A stretch of 64,000 nt of DNA from Clostridia bacterium (GCA_024403735.1 JAKSRG010000004.1:56624-120623); one strand, 5' to 3'. Positions 35,669-44,555 are shown, counted from the first letter of the stretch. The notes: generated from the letters alone by a model not told the origin. Translations and numbers: made by a program.

Positions 35669-36289
35669 AGGCTTTTCAATCTTAAATGCACGATTAATGA
35701 ACAAACCAAAGAAATAACTAGTAAAAGAAAAACCAATAAATAGGAAATAAGATAGATAAATAATTGCCAAAGAAAAATTTAAATCACAAATTAGACCAAT
35801 AATTACAAATATAGCAGTAAAGAAAATAGTTGTTGGAATATTTCCTAAACTAATAAGAATTGAATTCTTAATAATAAATGGAAGTTTGTGATCATAAAGT
35901 GCAATCATAGGGAATGCATAGAACATAATTGAGACCATAATCCAGAAAATTACATAGATAGGATACTGAAGCCAAGAAAATGAAGCATCTAGTGCAGTAA
36001 GAGTGATATAAAGATTAATTCCACAAATAGCACTAATGATTAAAGAAGCACACCATACAATAGTTGATTTCTTAAAACCTTCCTTAAAATAACGGAAGTA
36101 ATCTTTAATAACAAAAGGATCACGTCCCATATGTAATTCAAAAGTGATTCTATATAAAGCTGAAAGTGAAGCACCAATAGTAATAATAGGTATAGAAGTA
36201 ATAATAAATAATAGGTTAGAAATAATAAGTGTTCCAAGAGCAGAAAGGAAGCGCATTCCTTTACTTTCTCGGTTAAAAACATCTGCCAT
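35642..36289 (-). CDS. DUF624 (YesL-like) membrane protein
   Basis: A 215-residue integral membrane protein with about five transmembrane helices. It starts MADVFNRESKGMRFLSALGTLIISN, typical of the YesL/DUF624 family, and has the conserved FELHMGRDPFVIKDYFRYFKEGFK loop. Family members lie beside carbohydrate ABC importers and glycosidases in Firmicutes; their biochemical role is not settled. ATG at 36289 is chosen because GGAGGTG lies just upstream on the minus strand. It is transcribed divergently from the sugar-binding lipoprotein, which places it in the xylo-oligosaccharide uptake locus. Confidence 0.85.
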   Translation of the reverse strand: MADVFNRESKGMRFLSALGTLIISNLLFIITSIPIITIGASLSALYRITFELHMGRDPFVIKDYFRYFKEGFKKSTIVWCASLIISAICGINLYITLTALDASFSWLQYPIYVIFWIMVSIMFYAFPMIALYDHKLPFIIKNSILISLGNIPTTIFFTAIFVIIGLICDLNFSLAIIYLSYFLFIGFSFTSYFFGLFINRAFKIEKPKKEKLEED

Positions 36290-36419
36290 TCTGGCACCTC
36301 CAATATGAGTTTTATGCAATTATATAACATTTACACTAAGATATGCGAAGGTGTTTGTGAAAAAAGCACATAAAATGAGGTAAAATTAGGGCAACAAAAA
36401 ACGTTTCGCGCTGCCCAAT

Positions 36420-36468
36420 AGCAATATCTGATATAAAATAGCCGCGTCGAAGCAATATCTGTAAAGAA
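36420..36468 (+). promoter_or_regulatory. Direct-repeat operator upstream of the sugar-binding protein
   Basis: AGCAATATCTG occurs twice, at 36420-36430 and 36451-36461, 31 bp apart (about three helical turns). The second copy continues as AGCAATATCTGTAAAGAA (36451-36468), which differs at one base from a site upstream of the GH3 gene. It overlaps TAAAGA, a -35-like element 17 bp before TATAAA at 36485-36490, the position expected for an AraC-type activator. Regulator identity is inferred from the araC gene nearby. Confidence 0.65.
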
Positions 36469-36507
36469 TATACAGGGACATATGTATAAAATGTAATAGT
36501 AATTACA

Positions 36508-36526
36508 GAAAACACATTGTGTTTTC
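36508..36526. promoter_or_regulatory. Perfect palindrome before the sugar-binding protein gene
   Basis: GAAAACACA (36508-36516), one T, then TGTGTTTTC (36518-36526). It lies about 28 bp before the ATG, downstream of the likely promoter. It may be an operator or an mRNA hairpin; it has no T-run. Confidence 0.5.
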
Positions 36527-36553
36527 GTCAAATTAACAATAACGGAGGTTTTT

Positions 36554-37897
36554 ATGAAAAAAGTAATTGCAAGTGCACTTTGTGTAGTTATGGCAACAGC
36601 AATGTTTGCTGGTTGTTCAAAGGACTCATCAAAGTCAGACAGTAAGACAATCAATCTTTGGGCATTCACAGACGAAATTCCTGGAATGGCTGACAAGTAC
36701 AAGGAGTTGCATCCAGATTTCGCTTATGACTTCAACGTAACAGTTGTTGCTACAGATAACGGTGGTTATCAGAGCGCTATCGATAATGCTCTTCAGGCTG
36801 GTGGTAAGGATGCACCTGATATCTACGCTGCTGAGGCTGCTTTCGTACTTAAGTACACACAGGGTGATATGGCTCAGTTTGCTGCAGCTTACGAAGATCT
36901 CGGTATCGATGTAGCTGGTAAGACAAAGGAAGCTGAAATCGCTCCATACACAATCGACATCGGTACACGTCCTTCAGACGGTAAGGTTGTTGGTCTTGGT
37001 TATCAGGCTACTGGTGGTGCTATGATTTACAGAGCTTCAATTGCTGAAGACGTATTTGGTACATCAGACCCAGCTGAGATTTCTGAAATCGTTGGTGGTG
37101 GTTCAGGTTCATGGGATAAGTTCTTTGACGCAGCTGCTGAACTCAGAGCTAAGGGCTACGGTATCGTTTCTGGTGACGGTGATATCTGGCACTCAGTAGA
37201 GAACAGTGCTTCTTATGGTTGGGTTAAGGATGGCAAGCTCCAGATCGCTCCTGAGCGTGAAGCATTCCTCGAACTTTCTAAGGAACTCATGGATAATGAT
37301 TATCACAATGATACACAGGACTGGCAGGAAGGTTGGTTCGCTGACATGAATGGTACTGGTTCAAAGGGTATCTTCTGCTTCTTCGGACCTGCTTGGCTCA
37401 TCAACTATACAATGGGTGAGAACGGCCCTGATACAGCTGGTGACTGGCGTGTAGGTGTTGCTCCAGTAGGCTTCTTCTGGGGTGGTACATGGGTTCTTGC
37501 TTCTAAGTATGCAGCTGAGGCTGATGATGCTAAGAAGGCAGCTATCGCAGATTTCATTTCTTGGATTACTCTTGACTCTTCTGAGACAGGTCTCCAGTAC
37601 CTCTGGGCTAACGGTCTTATGAACGATGCTGGTACTAAGGACTGTGTTGCTTCAGGTAAGGTAATGGCTATCTCTGATGGTTCATGTGACTTCCTTGGTG
37701 GTCAGAACATGTTCGAGTACTTCGTACCTGCTAATGCTAACGCTTCAGGTGCTAGACTTACACAGTATGATGAGACAATCAACAACCTCTTCAGAGATCA
37801 GGTAAGACAGTACACATCTGGTCAGAAGACAAAGGAGCAGGCTCTCGACGACTTCAAGAGCGCTGTTGCTGAGGCTACAGGTCTTGAGATTGCTTAA
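36554..37897 (+). CDS. ABC transporter sugar-binding lipoprotein
   Basis: A 447-residue extracellular solute-binding protein (family 1 type) with signal peptide and lipobox MFAGC (Cys 21). A Ser/Lys/Asp linker follows, then the two-lobe binding fold starting TINLWAFTDEIPGM. Trp-rich stretches (TQDWQEGWFAD, FFGPAWLIN, FFWGGTWVLAS) suit stacking against sugar rings. It is the first gene of an importer operon with two permeases. A strong hairpin between it and the permeases would allow more binding protein than permease. The DUF624, AraC and GH3 neighbours point to xylo-oligosaccharides. No dedicated ATPase is encoded here, so a shared MsmX-type ATPase is likely. Confidence 0.9.
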   Translation: MKKVIASALCVVMATAMFAGCSKDSSKSDSKTINLWAFTDEIPGMADKYKELHPDFAYDFNVTVVATDNGGYQSAIDNALQAGGKDAPDIYAAEAAFVLKYTQGDMAQFAAAYEDLGIDVAGKTKEAEIAPYTIDIGTRPSDGKVVGLGYQATGGAMIYRASIAEDVFGTSDPAEISEIVGGGSGSWDKFFDAAAELRAKGYGIVSGDGDIWHSVENSASYGWVKDGKLQIAPEREAFLELSKELMDNDYHNDTQDWQEGWFADMNGTGSKGIFCFFGPAWLINYTMGENGPDTAGDWRVGVAPVGFFWGGTWVLASKYAAEADDAKKAAIADFISWITLDSSETGLQYLWANGLMNDAGTKDCVASGKVMAISDGSCDFLGGQNMFEYFVPANANASGARLTQYDETINNLFRDQVRQYTSGQKTKEQALDDFKSAVAEATGLEIA

Positions 37898-37953
37898 TCA
37901 GCAAATTTGAATGAATTAGTTTACAATTAATTTCTTCATACCTTAAAGATTTT

Positions 37954-37990
37954 GAGGGCGGATAAATTATATTTGCCGCCCTCATTTCTT
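37954..37990 (+). terminator. Attenuating terminator between binding protein and permeases
   Basis: GAGGGCGG (37954-37961) with CCGCCCTC (37976-37983) followed by ATTTCTTT. Partial read-through would set the binding-protein to permease ratio. Confidence 0.75.
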
Positions 37991-38021
37991 TATATAAAAT
38001 TAAATTAAGGAGGAACGGACC

Positions 38022-38993
38022 GTGAACAATAAGAAATCAGTAAGTTATACTAAATATGGTTACATTTTCTCTATTCCGTTTGTTCTCGCATTTCTGGTTT
38101 TCCAGTTGTATCCAGTTCTTTATACTGTAGTAATCGGTTTCACAGACCTTCAGGGTGTTGCAACTACAGAGTTCCATTTCTTAAAGAATCCTCTTGAGAA
38201 TTTTATTAAGATTTTGTCCACTAATGGTGCAGGTTCATTTAGATTATCTCTTAGAAACACTATTCTTCTTTGGGGATTGAACTTTGTACCACAGATTTCT
38301 TTGGCACTTTTGCTCACAGCATGGTTCACAGATACAAGAACTACTATTAAAGGACAAGGCTTGTTTAAAGTATTGTTCTATATGCCTAACATCATCACAG
38401 CTGCTTCAGTTGCTATTTTGTTCGGCGCATTGCTCTCATACCCACAGGGACCTTTAAACAGTTTGATCGGTTCTTTCAGGGGTGATGATTACAAGGCTAT
38501 TAACTTCTTGGCAAATAAGAACTTTACTCGTTTTATCGTAGCATTCATTCAGTTCTGGATGTGGTATGGTAATACAATGGTTATGTTGATTGCCGGTGTA
38601 ATCGGTATTAGCCCTGAGATTTTTGAAGCTGCAGAAATCGATGGTGCTAACAGAAGACAGACTTTCTTCAAGGTAACAATTCCTTGTATCAGAACTATCT
38701 TGTTGTACGTTCTCGTTACAAGTATGATTGGTGGTTTGAATATGTTTGATATTCCTAAGCTCATCGCAGACGGTGGTCCAGATGGTGCTACAGGAACAAC
38801 AGCTCTTTATATTTATAAGCAGGCTTTCAGTGGTGGTTATATGTACAATAAGGCTGCTGCTGCAAGTATCATCATGTTCGTTATCATCATGCTTCTCTCT
38901 ATGCTTCTCTTCTACATCCTTAGAGATAAGGACGAAGAAGCTCTTAAGAAGGCTATTAAGAGAGAGAAGAAAGCTGCTAACGCTAGAAGATAA
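38022..38993 (+). CDS. Sugar ABC transporter permease (MalF type)
   Basis: A 323-residue inner-membrane permease with six predicted transmembrane segments and the EAA loop EAAEIDGANRRQTFFKVTIP, which docks the ATPase. It starts with GTG at 38022 after a perfect AAGGAGG at 38007-38013; no ATG is placed as well. Carbohydrate uptake-1 (CUT1) layout, with a partner permease 20 bp downstream. The Lys/Arg-rich end (KKAIKREKKAANARR) is cytoplasmic. Substrate is inferred as xylo-oligosaccharide from the locus. Confidence 0.93.
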   Translation: MNNKKSVSYTKYGYIFSIPFVLAFLVFQLYPVLYTVVIGFTDLQGVATTEFHFLKNPLENFIKILSTNGAGSFRLSLRNTILLWGLNFVPQISLALLLTAWFTDTRTTIKGQGLFKVLFYMPNIITAASVAILFGALLSYPQGPLNSLIGSFRGDDYKAINFLANKNFTRFIVAFIQFWMWYGNTMVMLIAGVIGISPEIFEAAEIDGANRRQTFFKVTIPCIRTILLYVLVTSMIGGLNMFDIPKLIADGGPDGATGTTALYIYKQAFSGGYMYNKAAAASIIMFVIIMLLSMLLFYILRDKDEEALKKAIKREKKAANARR

Positions 38994-39013
38994 TTAGGGA
39001 GGTCGTTATTATT

Positions 39014-39874
39014 ATGAGTGAACAGAAATTAAGAACGAAATCCCAGGATAATTTGATCCTTAAGATTATCGTTTATATCGTTTGTATTTTCTTATCAATT
39101 TTGAGTATTATGCCTTTCTGGATCATGGCTGTTAACTCTACAAGAGCTTCAGCTGATGTTCAGTCTCATCCAATTGCTTTCTGGTTCTCCACACATTTGA
39201 TGGATAACTTCAAAGTATTTGAGGGAAAGACATTTGAACCTATTACAGGTTTCATTAACTCAGCAATTATCTCTGTATCTGCAACAATTCTTGCAATCTA
39301 CTTCTCATGTTTGACAGCTTATGCTGTTACAGCATATGAGTGGAAACTCAGAGATGGTTTCTTTAAGTTTATTATGGCTGTTATGATGATCCCAGCTCAG
39401 TGTACTATGATCGGTTTCTTCCAGATGGTATATAAGATGGGTATGGCTAACAACCTCTTGATGCTCATTTTGCCTTCAATTGCAGCTCCTTCAATGGTTT
39501 TCTTCATGAGACAGTACTTACAGTCTTCTCTTTCAATGGAAATCGTTCAGTCAGCTCGTATTGATGGTGCTGGTGAGTTCAGAACATTCAATAGCATCGT
39601 ACTTCCAATCATGAAGCCAGCTATTGCTACACAGGCTATCTTCACATTCGTAGGTAACTGGAACAACTTGTTCACACCAATGGTTCTTTTGACAAAGGCT
39701 GATAAGTACACAATGCCTATCATGGTATCTCTCCTTAGAGGTGATATCTACAAGACAGAGTACGGTTCAATCTACCTTGGTGTATCTTTGACAGTATTGC
39801 CTTTGATTGTTGTTTACTTGTTACTCTCTAAGTACATCGTTGCTGGTGTTGCTTTGGGTTCTGTAAAGGGTTAA
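39014..39874 (+). CDS. Sugar ABC transporter permease (MalG type)
   Basis: A 286-residue inner-membrane permease with six hydrophobic segments and the EAA loop QSARIDGAGEFRTFNSIVLP near residue 178-197. The MalG-like terminus VAGVALGSVKG is complete. TAGGGAGGT before ATG 39014 gives strong translation. It forms the CUT1 heterodimer with the preceding permease. The operon ends at the terminator that follows; no nucleotide-binding subunit is included. Confidence 0.93.
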   Translation: MSEQKLRTKSQDNLILKIIVYIVCIFLSILSIMPFWIMAVNSTRASADVQSHPIAFWFSTHLMDNFKVFEGKTFEPITGFINSAIISVSATILAIYFSCLTAYAVTAYEWKLRDGFFKFIMAVMMIPAQCTMIGFFQMVYKMGMANNLLMLILPSIAAPSMVFFMRQYLQSSLSMEIVQSARIDGAGEFRTFNSIVLPIMKPAIATQAIFTFVGNWNNLFTPMVLLTKADKYTMPIMVSLLRGDIYKTEYGSIYLGVSLTVLPLIVVYLLLSKYIVAGVALGSVKG

Positions 39875-39905
39875 TAACTTATCTAGGATTAATCAAAGAA
39901 TATAT

Positions 39906-39932
39906 AAGCCCTACTTCGGTAGGGCTTATTTT
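39906..39932 (+). terminator. Terminator of the sugar importer operon
   Basis: AAGCCCTAC (39906-39914), a TTCG tetraloop, GTAGGGCTT (39919-39927), then ATTTTTA. Confidence 0.9.
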
Positions 39933-39954
39933 TATGTCTAATTATTTGCATAAT

Positions 39955-39988
39955 AAAAAGCCTTACTCGTTTATGAGTAAGGCTTTTG
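39955..39988 (-). terminator. Terminator of araC
   Basis: A 13-bp stem AAAAGCCTTACTC (39956-39968) with GAGTAAGGCTTTT (39975-39987). Read on the minus strand it ends in CTTTTTATTA, just after the araC stop. Confidence 0.85.
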
Positions 39989-39993
39989 GTGTT

Positions 39994-40920
39994 TTATTCT
40001 TTGGCTTTTCTCTTAAGTTTATTTCTGTATGCAGAAGGTGAGCAATCAACAATCTTCTGGAAACTTCTACAGAATGTAGTCAGGTTATTAAATCCAGTTT
40101 GGAAAGCAATGTCTGTAATTGAAAGTGATTCATCATCGAGAAGTGTCTTAGCAGCTTGAATTCTTCTGTGAGACAAGTAATCGTAGAATGTTGAATTTGT
40201 ATATTCCTTGAATAGTCTTGAGAAGTGGAACTTTGAGAAACCTACAAATGAAGCTGCATAGTCGAGAGATAAATCATCCATATAATGAGTATTAATATAA
40301 TTTATCAAGCTCTTAAACTTAATGTATGTTTCACGCTGCTTAATATCAACAATACAAACAGGCTCTGTTTTCGATGCAGTTCTAGCGAGTGCTCCTAGAA
40401 TTGCAAGAAGGTGAGAGTAGATAGACATTTCCAATACAATGTTGTCATACAAGAAGTACAAATCGTTAATCTTCATGAAGTGCTCGAAAATCTGTGGATA
40501 TGTCTCTGGATATGTGTTTGGATTAATGAGACGCGGTTCGCGCATGAATTCTTCAAGATCTTTGTAATCAAAGAACTTATCTACAAAATCAATATTGAAG
40601 AGATAGATAAATCTTGAACCTTCAGTGTCACATTCAATTTCATGCAAAATTCCAGGTGGAATAATGAAAATGTCACCCATATTCAAATCATACTTACGTC
40701 CATTAGCAATGTATTTATAACCGTTCTCCATAGGGATAACGATTTCAATAGCATTGTGCTTATGGATAGGGTAGCCTTCTACCTGATTGTTGTACCAAAT
40801 TCGCATGTTAGTCTGAGGTACAAAATCAACATCTTCATCACGACCATTAACAGTTCTTGTCAAGAATTGACGTATAGGTTGCAAGTAATTAGCAGGCGTC
40901 TCTGAATCGGTGAATTTCAT
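39994..40920 (-). CDS. AraC-family transcriptional regulator
   Basis: A 308-residue regulator with an N-terminal cupin effector domain (about 50-130, with HKHNAIEIVIPMENG and GDIFIIPPGILHEIE) and a C-terminal pair of helix-turn-helix motifs (about 205-305: LSLDYAASFVGFSKFHFSRLFKEYT and SITDIAFQTGFNNLTTFCRSFQKIVDCSPSAYR). It probably binds a pentose or xylo-oligosaccharide. The longer frame from 41019 lacks an RBS; ATG at 40920 follows AAAAGGAG. It is divergent from the GH3 gene across a region with 21-bp-spaced repeats, a usual AraC target, and is likely both autoregulator and activator. Confidence 0.92.
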   Translation of the reverse strand: MKFTDSETPANYLQPIRQFLTRTVNGRDEDVDFVPQTNMRIWYNNQVEGYPIHKHNAIEIVIPMENGYKYIANGRKYDLNMGDIFIIPPGILHEIECDTEGSRFIYLFNIDFVDKFFDYKDLEEFMREPRLINPNTYPETYPQIFEHFMKINDLYFLYDNIVLEMSIYSHLLAILGALARTASKTEPVCIVDIKQRETYIKFKSLINYINTHYMDDLSLDYAASFVGFSKFHFSRLFKEYTNSTFYDYLSHRRIQAAKTLLDDESLSITDIAFQTGFNNLTTFCRSFQKIVDCSPSAYRNKLKRKAKE

Positions 40921-40950
40921 AGTTTGTCTCCTTTTATAGGGGATTTTATA

Positions 40951-41014
40951 AATATTGTTAATTATAACTCGAATATTGCTAATTATCAAATTAATTAGCA
41001 ATAACTGTAAAGAA
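40951..41014. promoter_or_regulatory. AraC-type operator cluster between araC and the GH3 gene
   Basis: AATATTGTTAATTATAA at 40951 is repeated as AATATTGCTAATTATCA at 40972, exactly 21 bp apart. The second copy forms an inverted repeat of 11-bp arms, ATTGCTAATTA (40975-40985) and TAATTAGCAAT (40992-41002). The right arm runs into AGCAATAACTGTAAAGAA (40997-41014), which matches the site before the sugar-binding protein gene in 17 of 18 bases. Confidence 0.7.
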
Positions 41015-41084
41015 AACATTATTATGTCTTAGTCATATATATAGTAAAATTTAATAAGTATTTTATTTACGTGAGGTGTTAATT

Positions 41085-43202
41085 ATGCTTAGAAAAGATG
41101 CACGTCTTAAGGCACAAGAATTAGTATCAAAAATGACAATTGAAGAGGCTGCTTCTCAGCTTCGTTATGACGCTCCTGCAATTGAGCGTTTGGGTATTCC
41201 AGAGTACAACTGGTGGAATGAGTGTTTGCACGGTGTAGCTAGAGCTGGTACAGCTACTATGTTCCCACAGGCAATTGGTCTTGGTGCAGCATTTGATAAA
41301 GAACTCATGACAGAGATTGGTGATGTAATCTCTCGTGAGGCTAGAGCTAAGTATAACGAGTCTAGTAAAAATGGCGATAGAGATATCTATAAGGGACTTA
41401 CTTTCTGGACACCAAACGTAAACCTTTTTAGAGATCCACGTTGGGGTAGAGGACAGGAAACTTATGGTGAAGATCCTGTACTTATTTCAAATCTTGCAGT
41501 TCCTTTCATTAAGGCTATGCAGGGTGAGTATGGCGAGGATTCATATATGAAGATTGCAGCTTGCGCTAAGCATTTTGCTGTACATTCTGGTCCTGAAGAT
41601 ATGCGTCATTTCTTTGATGCTAAAGCTTCTATGAAGGATATGTGGGAAACATATCTTCCACAGTTCGAGGCATCTGTTATCGATGCTAATGTTGAGTCTG
41701 TAATGGGTGCATATAACAGAACAAATGGTGAGCCTTGTAATGCACATAAGTATCTTATGGAAGATGTACTCCGTGGTAAGTGGGGATTTGAAGGTCACTA
41801 TGTATCTGACTGTTGGGCTGTTAGAGATTTCCATGAGAATCATAAGGTTACAAATAGTCCAGAAGAAAGTGCTAAGCTCGCACTTGAGACTGGTTGTGAT
41901 CTTAACTGTGGTTGTACTTATCAGAAGGTTGTTAATGCTTATGAAATGGGATTGATTTCAGAAGAGACAATTAGAGAAGCTGCTGTTAGATTGTTCACTA
42001 CAAGATATCTCCTTGGTATGTTCGATAAGACTGAGTATGATGATATTCCATATAGTGTTGTTGAATGTAAAGAGCATTTGCAGGTTGCTAGAAGAGCTAC
42101 TGCAGAGAGTATAGTAATGCTCAAGAATAACGGTATTCTTCCTATTGATAAGTCTAAGGTTAAGACAATTGGTGTTATTGGACCAAATGCTGATAGTGTT
42201 GCTGCACTTATTGGTAACTACTATGGTACTGCTTCTAGAAATACAACTATTCTTCGTGGTATTCAGGATGCTTGTGGTGATGACATTAGAGTTCTATATT
42301 CAGAGGGTTGTCATATCTGCATGAATAAGCCTGACTTTCTCTCAAGAGAGCATCATAGAATTTCTGAAGCTAAAACAGTATGTCAGAATTCTGATCTTGT
42401 TGTTCTTTGCATTGGTCTTAATGAGACACTCGAAGGTGAAGAGGGAGATGCTGGTAACCAGTACGCTTCTGGTGATAAGAAGGATTTGAATTTCCCAGAG
42501 CCACAGCGTCTACTTATCGAAGAAGTTAAGAAGACAGGCGTTCCATTTATTGTTTGTGTTCTTGCTGGTAGCGCAATGAGTATGCTTGATTTTAACGATG
42601 AAGCATCGGCTATTATGCAGATGTGGTATCCAGGTCCTCAGGGTGGTGACGTTCTCGCTGATATACTTTTCGGTAAGATTAGCCCATCTGGAAAACTTCC
42701 TGTTACATTCTATAAGGATTTAAGCAATCAGCCTGAGTTTACTGACTATTCAATGAAGGGTAGAACATACAGATTTATTGAAGAGACACCAATTTATCCA
42801 TTTGGTTATGGTATGTCATATGGTGATTGTGCTGTTGTTGAAGCTAAGGTTGTTTCAGCAGGTGATTACGAAGAATTTAAGAAGAATGGTCTTGACCTCG
42901 AAGTTAAGGTAACAAATTCAAATGACGTAGCTTGTGAGGATGTTCTCCAGGTTTATGCAAAAGTTGATAGCCCTCTTGAAGTTCTTAATACTAAGCTCGC
43001 TAATTTTGAAAGAGTTGTTTTCGATGGTAAGGGTGTGAAGACTGTTAAGGTTCATATTCCTGCAAAGACATTCACAACAGTTGATGAGAATGGTGAACTC
43101 AATTATGAGAGCAGCACAACAACTCTTTACGTTGGATTTAATGGTCCTGATAAGAGAGCATTGGAGCTTACTGGTAAGCCAAGTGTTGAGATTAAATTGT
43201 GA
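41085..43202 (+). CDS. Glycoside hydrolase family 3 protein, probable beta-xylosidase
   Basis: A 705-residue enzyme without a signal peptide, so it acts in the cytoplasm on imported oligosaccharides. The GH3 N-terminal barrel includes YNWWNECLHGVARAG, WTPNVNLFRDPRWGRGQETYGEDP and KHFAVHSGPEDMRHFFDA. The catalytic nucleophile is D242 in HYVSDCWAVRDF. The second domain has the VCIGLNETLEGEEGD motif with a candidate acid/base Glu, and the end is a fibronectin III-like domain. The NWWNECLHGVAR and LNETLEGEEGD signatures are those of xylosidase/arabinofuranosidase members. ATG 41085 follows GAGGTG; GTG 41076 lies within the RBS. An aldose epimerase follows. Confidence 0.88.
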   Translation: MLRKDARLKAQELVSKMTIEEAASQLRYDAPAIERLGIPEYNWWNECLHGVARAGTATMFPQAIGLGAAFDKELMTEIGDVISREARAKYNESSKNGDRDIYKGLTFWTPNVNLFRDPRWGRGQETYGEDPVLISNLAVPFIKAMQGEYGEDSYMKIAACAKHFAVHSGPEDMRHFFDAKASMKDMWETYLPQFEASVIDANVESVMGAYNRTNGEPCNAHKYLMEDVLRGKWGFEGHYVSDCWAVRDFHENHKVTNSPEESAKLALETGCDLNCGCTYQKVVNAYEMGLISEETIREAAVRLFTTRYLLGMFDKTEYDDIPYSVVECKEHLQVARRATAESIVMLKNNGILPIDKSKVKTIGVIGPNADSVAALIGNYYGTASRNTTILRGIQDACGDDIRVLYSEGCHICMNKPDFLSREHHRISEAKTVCQNSDLVVLCIGLNETLEGEEGDAGNQYASGDKKDLNFPEPQRLLIEEVKKTGVPFIVCVLAGSAMSMLDFNDEASAIMQMWYPGPQGGDVLADILFGKISPSGKLPVTFYKDLSNQPEFTDYSMKGRTYRFIEETPIYPFGYGMSYGDCAVVEAKVVSAGDYEEFKKNGLDLEVKVTNSNDVACEDVLQVYAKVDSPLEVLNTKLANFERVVFDGKGVKTVKVHIPAKTFTTVDENGELNYESSTTTLYVGFNGPDKRALELTGKPSVEIKL

Positions 43203-43219
43203 TATAAGGAGATAATGAA

Positions 43220-44230
43220 ATGATTACAACAAAGTTAGATAAGACAGGTATTAATGTCTATACTCTTTCTAATAAGAATGGTATGGAAGTAGATGTTATT
43301 GGCTTAGGTGCTGCTATTGTTAACATCAGAATTCCTAGTAAGGCAGGCGTTAAGGATGTTGTATTGGGATTTGATGATCTAAATATGTACAACGTAAATC
43401 CAGCATTCTTTGGTATTTGTGTTGGTCCTGTTGCGAATAGAACTGCTAATGCTAAATTGACAATTGATGGTGTAGAGTACTCACTTCCAGTGAATGAGAA
43501 TTCTAACAATCTTCATACAGATTTTGATAAGGGTCTTCACAAGAGAGTATTTGGCGAGAAGATTGATGGTGAAAAGGTTGTTTTCGATATCTCTTTGGAA
43601 GATATGGAATATGGATTACCTGGCAATAGAAAGTTTACTGTAATCTATGAACTTACTGATGATAATATGCTCAGCATTGAGTACAAGATGATTTCAGATA
43701 AGAAGACAATTATCAATCCTACAAATCACACATACTTTAATCTTGGTGGACATAATTCAGGTAGCATTCTTGATTCAGTGGTTAAGCTTAATTGCGATAA
43801 CTATACTCCTGTATCAAGTGATTTAATCCCTGTAGAAATCGCACCTGTTTCTGGTACACCTTTTGACTTTACTAGCGAGAAGTCAGTAGGTAAGGAAATT
43901 AATGAGGATAATCTCCAGCTCAAGCTTGGTGGTGGATATGACCACAATTTCGTGATTAACGATAACAGCAATGCAATTGCTGTTGTAAGAAATGATAAGA
44001 CTGGTATTTCTATGGAAGTATTTACGGATCTTCCTGGTGTTCAGTTCTATACAGGTAACAATATTGGTGTTGTTGAGGGTAAGGAAGGAACTACTTATGT
44101 AAAGAATTCTGGTCTTTGTCTTGAGACACAGTATTTCCCTAATTCTGCTAATGATAAGAGATTTAAGTCTCCTATTATTGAGGCAAATAAGGAATTCTAT
44201 AGCAAAACAGGTTATCGCTTTAGTTTTTAA
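43220..44230 (+). CDS. galM: Aldose 1-epimerase
   Basis: Mutarotase interconverting alpha and beta anomers of free sugars; 336 residues. Family motifs are ICVGPVANRTANAKL, NNLHTDFDKGLHKRVF, NPTNHTYFNLGGH with the catalytic His, GGGYDHNFVI, and FPNSANDKRFKSPII near the end; the catalytic Glu is probably in GLCLETQYFPN. It starts 17 bp after the GH3 gene with AAGGAG, so it would mutarotate the beta-xylose released by that enzyme before isomerisation. No signal peptide. Confidence 0.92.
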   Translation: MITTKLDKTGINVYTLSNKNGMEVDVIGLGAAIVNIRIPSKAGVKDVVLGFDDLNMYNVNPAFFGICVGPVANRTANAKLTIDGVEYSLPVNENSNNLHTDFDKGLHKRVFGEKIDGEKVVFDISLEDMEYGLPGNRKFTVIYELTDDNMLSIEYKMISDKKTIINPTNHTYFNLGGHNSGSILDSVVKLNCDNYTPVSSDLIPVEIAPVSGTPFDFTSEKSVGKEINEDNLQLKLGGGYDHNFVINDNSNAIAVVRNDKTGISMEVFTDLPGVQFYTGNNIGVVEGKEGTTYVKNSGLCLETQYFPNSANDKRFKSPIIEANKEFYSKTGYRFSF

Positions 44231-44286
44231 GACAAATTGCGAATAGCATAGTCAAAAAAACGAAAGAATACTAGTTTAATTGTTAA

Positions 44287-44315
44287 TTGCTACAAAAGAA
44301 CATTAATAATATAAT
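44287..44315 (+). promoter_or_regulatory. Promoter of the 2-oxoacid:ferredoxin oxidoreductase operon
   Basis: TTGCTA (44287-44292), 17-bp spacer, perfect TATAAT (44310-44315), 34 bp before the ferredoxin ATG. Confidence 0.7.
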
Positions 44316-44348
44316 CTCATTTACCAGTTTAGGCAGGAGGTATTTATC

Positions 44349-44555
44349 ATGGCAAAAATCACTATTAACGATGATTTGTGCAAAGGTTGTGGCCTTTGTG
44401 TTAATGCCTGTCCTAAGAAACTTCTCGAGTTAGAGAAATCCAGACTTAATGCTAAGGGTTATCACCCAGCTACATGTACAGATATGGCTTCTTGTATTGG
44501 TTGTACTTTCTGTGCAGTTCAGTGTCCGGATTCAGCAATTACAGTAGAAAGATAA
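44349..44555 (+). CDS. 2-oxoacid:ferredoxin oxidoreductase, ferredoxin-like (delta) subunit
   Basis: A 68-residue iron-sulfur protein with two 4Fe-4S motifs, CKGCGLCVNACP and CIGCTFCAVQCP. It carries electrons from the TPP active site to free ferredoxin. GGCAGGAGG precedes ATG 44349. It is the first gene of a four-gene operon (delta, alpha, beta, gamma), the order found in clostridial KorDABC/VorDABC enzymes. Confidence 0.92.
   Translation: MAKITINDDLCKGCGLCVNACPKKLLELEKSRLNAKGYHPATCTDMASCIGCTFCAVQCPDSAITVER

Noticed and set aside
36352..36374. Crp/Fnr-like site TTGTGAAAAAAGCACA before the importer operon
   Set aside because: The half-site spacing is one base short and no Crp/Fnr gene is seen. 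In AT-rich DNA this is weak.
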